20,000 bases of DNA. Origin: Plakobranchus ocellatus (lineage: Eukaryota; Mollusca; Gastropoda; Plakobranchidae). The DNA lies in assembly GCA_019648995.1 (NCBI GenBank), contig BLXT01002217.1, positions 460,496 to 480,495 on the forward strand, in the 5' to 3' direction. The notes below the pieces were generated by a model, which ran no database searches, was not told where the DNA came from, and worked only from the letters and a program-made list of their open reading frames with translations. Shown here in pieces: positions 17,433-20,000 of the stretch. Positions within the stretch are counted from its first letter, which is position 1; each line of letters begins with the position of its first letter. Position numbers and translations under genes: made by a program.

Positions 17433-17965
17433 CAGCCCTGGAGCGGACTGAAAATAAAATAACCTCTAAGAACAGCCCTGGAGCGGACTGAAAGTAAAAT
17501 AACCTCTAAGAATAGTCCTGGAACGGACTGAAATTATAACACCGTCTCAAAATAGACTTGGAGCAGACTGAAATTGAAGTATTCACTAACAGTCATGGAG
17601 TGGACTGAAATCAAAAGGACGTCTCAGAATAGTCCTGGAGTGGACTGAAATTAAAAGGACGTCTCAGAACAGTCCTGGAGTGGACTGAAATTGAAATATC
17701 CTCTAACGGTCATGGAGTGGACTGAAATTAAAAAAAAACGTCTCAGAATAGTCCTGGAGTGGACTGAAATTAAAAGGACGTCTCAGAATAGTCCTGGAGT
17801 GGACTGAAATTGAAATATCCTCTAACAGTCATGGAGTGGACTGAAATTAAAAGGACGTCTCAGAATAGTCCTGGAGCGGACTGAAATTGAAATATCCTCT
17901 CACAGTCATGGAGTGGACTGAAATCAAAACCATATCTAAAGAGGAGTCCAGGAGTGGACTGAAAA
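17433..17965. repeat. Minisatellite, 14 copies of a 37-42 bp unit
   Basis: The core is AGTCCTGGAGTGGACTGAAA. Copies start near 17433, 17473, 17513, 17553, 17590, 17630, 17670, 17707, 17749, 17789, 17826, 17866, 17903 and 17944. From 17590 three variants alternate: one with AGTCATGG and AAAAGGACGTCTCAGAAT (40), one with AGTCCTGG and the same tail (40), and one with AGTCCTGG and TGAAATATCCTCTAAC (37). This makes a higher-order unit of about 117-119 bp. Each core holds a small inverted repeat (AGTCC, six bases, GGACT). Confidence 0.96.
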
Positions 17966-19440
17966 GAATAATTCAGTATTCACAAGAAATGTGTTCCTGA
18001 GCTTTACTATACTAATTTCAAAGTGGACTTAAACAAGGAATGTGGGTGTGAATGCTATATTACTATATGTACAAATAAATGGGGCTTGGCCCAAAAATAT
18101 TACTGCAGTCGTTTGTCTCTACTGAACATATATTGCTCACATATATTGGTCGTTATCGTCAACACAATCTAATCTACATCCCTATCCCCTATAATGACAA
18201 TGATGATGATGATGAGGAATACAACAAGTCAAAATGCTCAAATGTGAATAAATTTTTTTTGTATCGTCAACTGATTCCTCATATTTATTATAAATAGAGG
18301 AAGCCTTTTGATTTGTGCGAAAGTGTGTGTGTGTGTGTATTTGACTTTGAAGTTTTGGAAGTTGGGGCACAATCAGGATTTTGAACAGGATGAGAAAATA
18401 AATTATGAAAAATAACGTGTCCCAGGATGATAAATGTTTTCGCAAAATTAATGTCTTATAAGTAGGCCTACCTACTCTTTCTCGCAACCCGCTCCCCCCA
18501 ATTAAAAAAAAAAATTTATTCATGACATTCACGTGATAAAAGATCAAGTGCTATCATTGCGCCGCAGTAAGGGAATTCGTGCTCTGGTTTAAATCTGTGG
18601 GTTTAAGGGATTGACATAGGCTGTTTGCCAGTTTGGCGCTGAAGTTTCCAGCAAAATTATTGGAAAAGATATAGGCCAGTTTGTGACTTATGATTTTTTT
18701 AGAGCGAATTTTGACAGCTAATTATTTGTTAGAAAGGGCTATCAAGTTTAAATTAAAACTTCTCCCTGACATAATTGTACAAAAGATCCTCGATATTTGT
18801 TACGGCGTCTACATCTTGAAAAGTAATAAATCTCAAGGTCGAGAAGTTGAGCATAGCCTACGATATCAAAGCTTAAGAGGACGCATTTCTTTTAATGTTA
18901 GAAACATCGCTCGCAAAGTTAGAACGCTTTGCAAAGCAATGGCATCCAGGAAAACAGCCACAAGGGCCACAGATTAATAAACTATTTTTTGGAGGCAAGG
19001 GCATTATTTTGATAGGACAACTGGTTTTATAAAGATTTATGAAACATAGAAGATCACTGATGGAAGCTTTCGGCTTTTTTTTTTTAAACAAATAAAGTAG
19101 AAATTATGAAAGAAAAAGTTTGAAAATAGCAAGAGAAAACTTATGAGAGAAAGAGACACACGCAGGGGGAGACAGAAATACAAGATCAAGTGAGGGATTT
19201 ATTGAAAAAAAGTGTGAGTGGTTGTGTTTGTGTGTGTGTGTGGGGGGGGGGGTAAGAGGCGGAGAAGGCGTATTAATGATAATTAAATTGACTAACATGA
19301 TCTTGTTCCTCTTTGCAGCAAGAGCAAGTTGTTGCCCATTTCCTCTCATGAAATCTTTATCGATTTTTTCCCCATAAAATGGCGAATATTCTTGCAATTA
19401 AGAAATAAGAAATTTATTTTGTTTTATCCTTTTCCATATT
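17966..19440. other. AT-rich DNA; no convincing gene
   Basis: Contains a GATGAT tract near 18200, a GT run near 18322-18339, and a GT run followed by 11 G (19242-19252). The plus-strand frame 18690-18977 has a basic end (SLRGRISFNVRNIARKVRTL) but no known domain. No splice or domain evidence for a gene on either strand. Confidence 0.45.
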
Positions 19441-19446
19441 TTTTTG

Positions 19447-19570
19447 CAATTAATATCTGGCATAATAGCGAGCAAGTGGCGATAAATATGTGTGCAATCT
19501 AAATTTCTTAACAGGTAATTTCTGGCAATATTAGCGAGCAACTAGCGGTAAATTTTATGAGTGTAATTTG
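19447..19570. repeat. Diverged two-copy repeat, period about 65
   Basis: Copy 1 has TATCTGGCATAATAGCGAGC then AAGTGGCGATAAATATG. Copy 2 has TTTCTGGCAATATTAGCGAG then CAACTAGCGGTAAATTTTATG. The shared GCGAGCAA and GCGRTAAAT are CpG-bearing in otherwise CpG-poor DNA. I cannot assign it to an element. Confidence 0.6.
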
Positions 19571-20000
19571 AATTCATTTTTAAGATTTGTATAACTATAA
19601 AATATCAACTCTTCGAGTTAGCCTAAAACATAATATCGCACATTATAGTGTTGTTGAATTTGAGACGAACACAGAGAAAACGATCGCCAACTTGAAGTTA
19701 TGTTTACAAATAAAAAAAAAAAAAACAACAGCAATACAGATAAAGATATCTCTCTGTATTGGCGTTTTCAGTATTTTAAAAATTAAAAACATATTTCACA
19801 TTGCTAATGAAAGATTGTTATTCACGTTCCAAACTTCGTTGTTACATCTATTTTTATTTATGCCTTATAGCTAGATAACGTATTGGACCACAACTCAAAG
19901 AAAAAGCAATAACTAAGAAGCTAGATATTAACTTTATTATCCTTGCTTTTATAGCATGGCCGGAGTTTAATAATCAACAAACCTACAAAAATATCAATAA
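19571..20000. other. Right edge; nothing recognised
   Basis: AT-rich with an A-run near 19711-19725. The frame at 19587-19874 is Lys/Ile-rich with no motif. Confidence 0.45.

Noticed and set aside
17433-17965. Possible CRISPR array
   Set aside because: The units are contiguous tandem repeats with no unique spacers, and the DNA is eukaryotic.
18690-18977. 95-codon plus-strand frame with a basic C-terminal part
   Set aside because: No recognised domain, no good start context, no neighbouring exon; compatible with chance in AT-rich DNA.

Overview
The window is AT-rich animal nuclear DNA. It holds one spliced protein-coding gene on the minus strand, surrounded by repeats and transposon remains. 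No bacterial-type operon, CRISPR array, rRNA or tRNA was seen. The gene encodes an RBM45-like RNA-binding protein with four RRM domains. Together with the CTAGATCTAG-type repeat clusters, low GC and an RTE-like LINE, this suggests an invertebrate, perhaps a mollusc. The species assignment is inference only.

Gene (14209 down to 1864, minus strand): eleven coding exons join in frame to give 518 residues. Every intron has GT..AG ends and compatible phase. The start codon is ATG at 14209-14207, with an in-frame TAA just upstream and a strong Kozak context. Intron 1 carries a TIR element of about 0.79 kb and AGATCT-rich palindromic arrays. Intron 2 carries a diverged tandem duplication. Intron 5 carries a 691-bp piggyBac-like non-autonomous element with TTAA target duplications.

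3' flank of the gene (1-1863): it holds probable 3' UTR and downstream sequence. A strong splice-donor-like site lies just past the stop codon, and one canonical AATAAA (minus strand) lies far downstream, so a 3' UTR intron is possible. A nearly perfect 149-bp tandem duplication occupies 247-544.

5' flank (14210-20000): there is a short CpG-containing promoter interval with an ETS-like CCGGAAGT, then a decayed RTE-like LINE (16230 to about 14545) in the same orientation as the gene. Next come a CTA/CTG trinucleotide array inside a degenerate 52-bp repeat, a GATGAT-rich palindrome, and a 14-copy minisatellite (17433-17965) with higher-order structure. About 2 kb of AT-rich DNA with no convincing gene follows.

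The best candidates for something undescribed are the intron-1 TIR element, the piggyBac-like element with its acidic ORF, and the minisatellite. I see no sign of a new multi-gene system.
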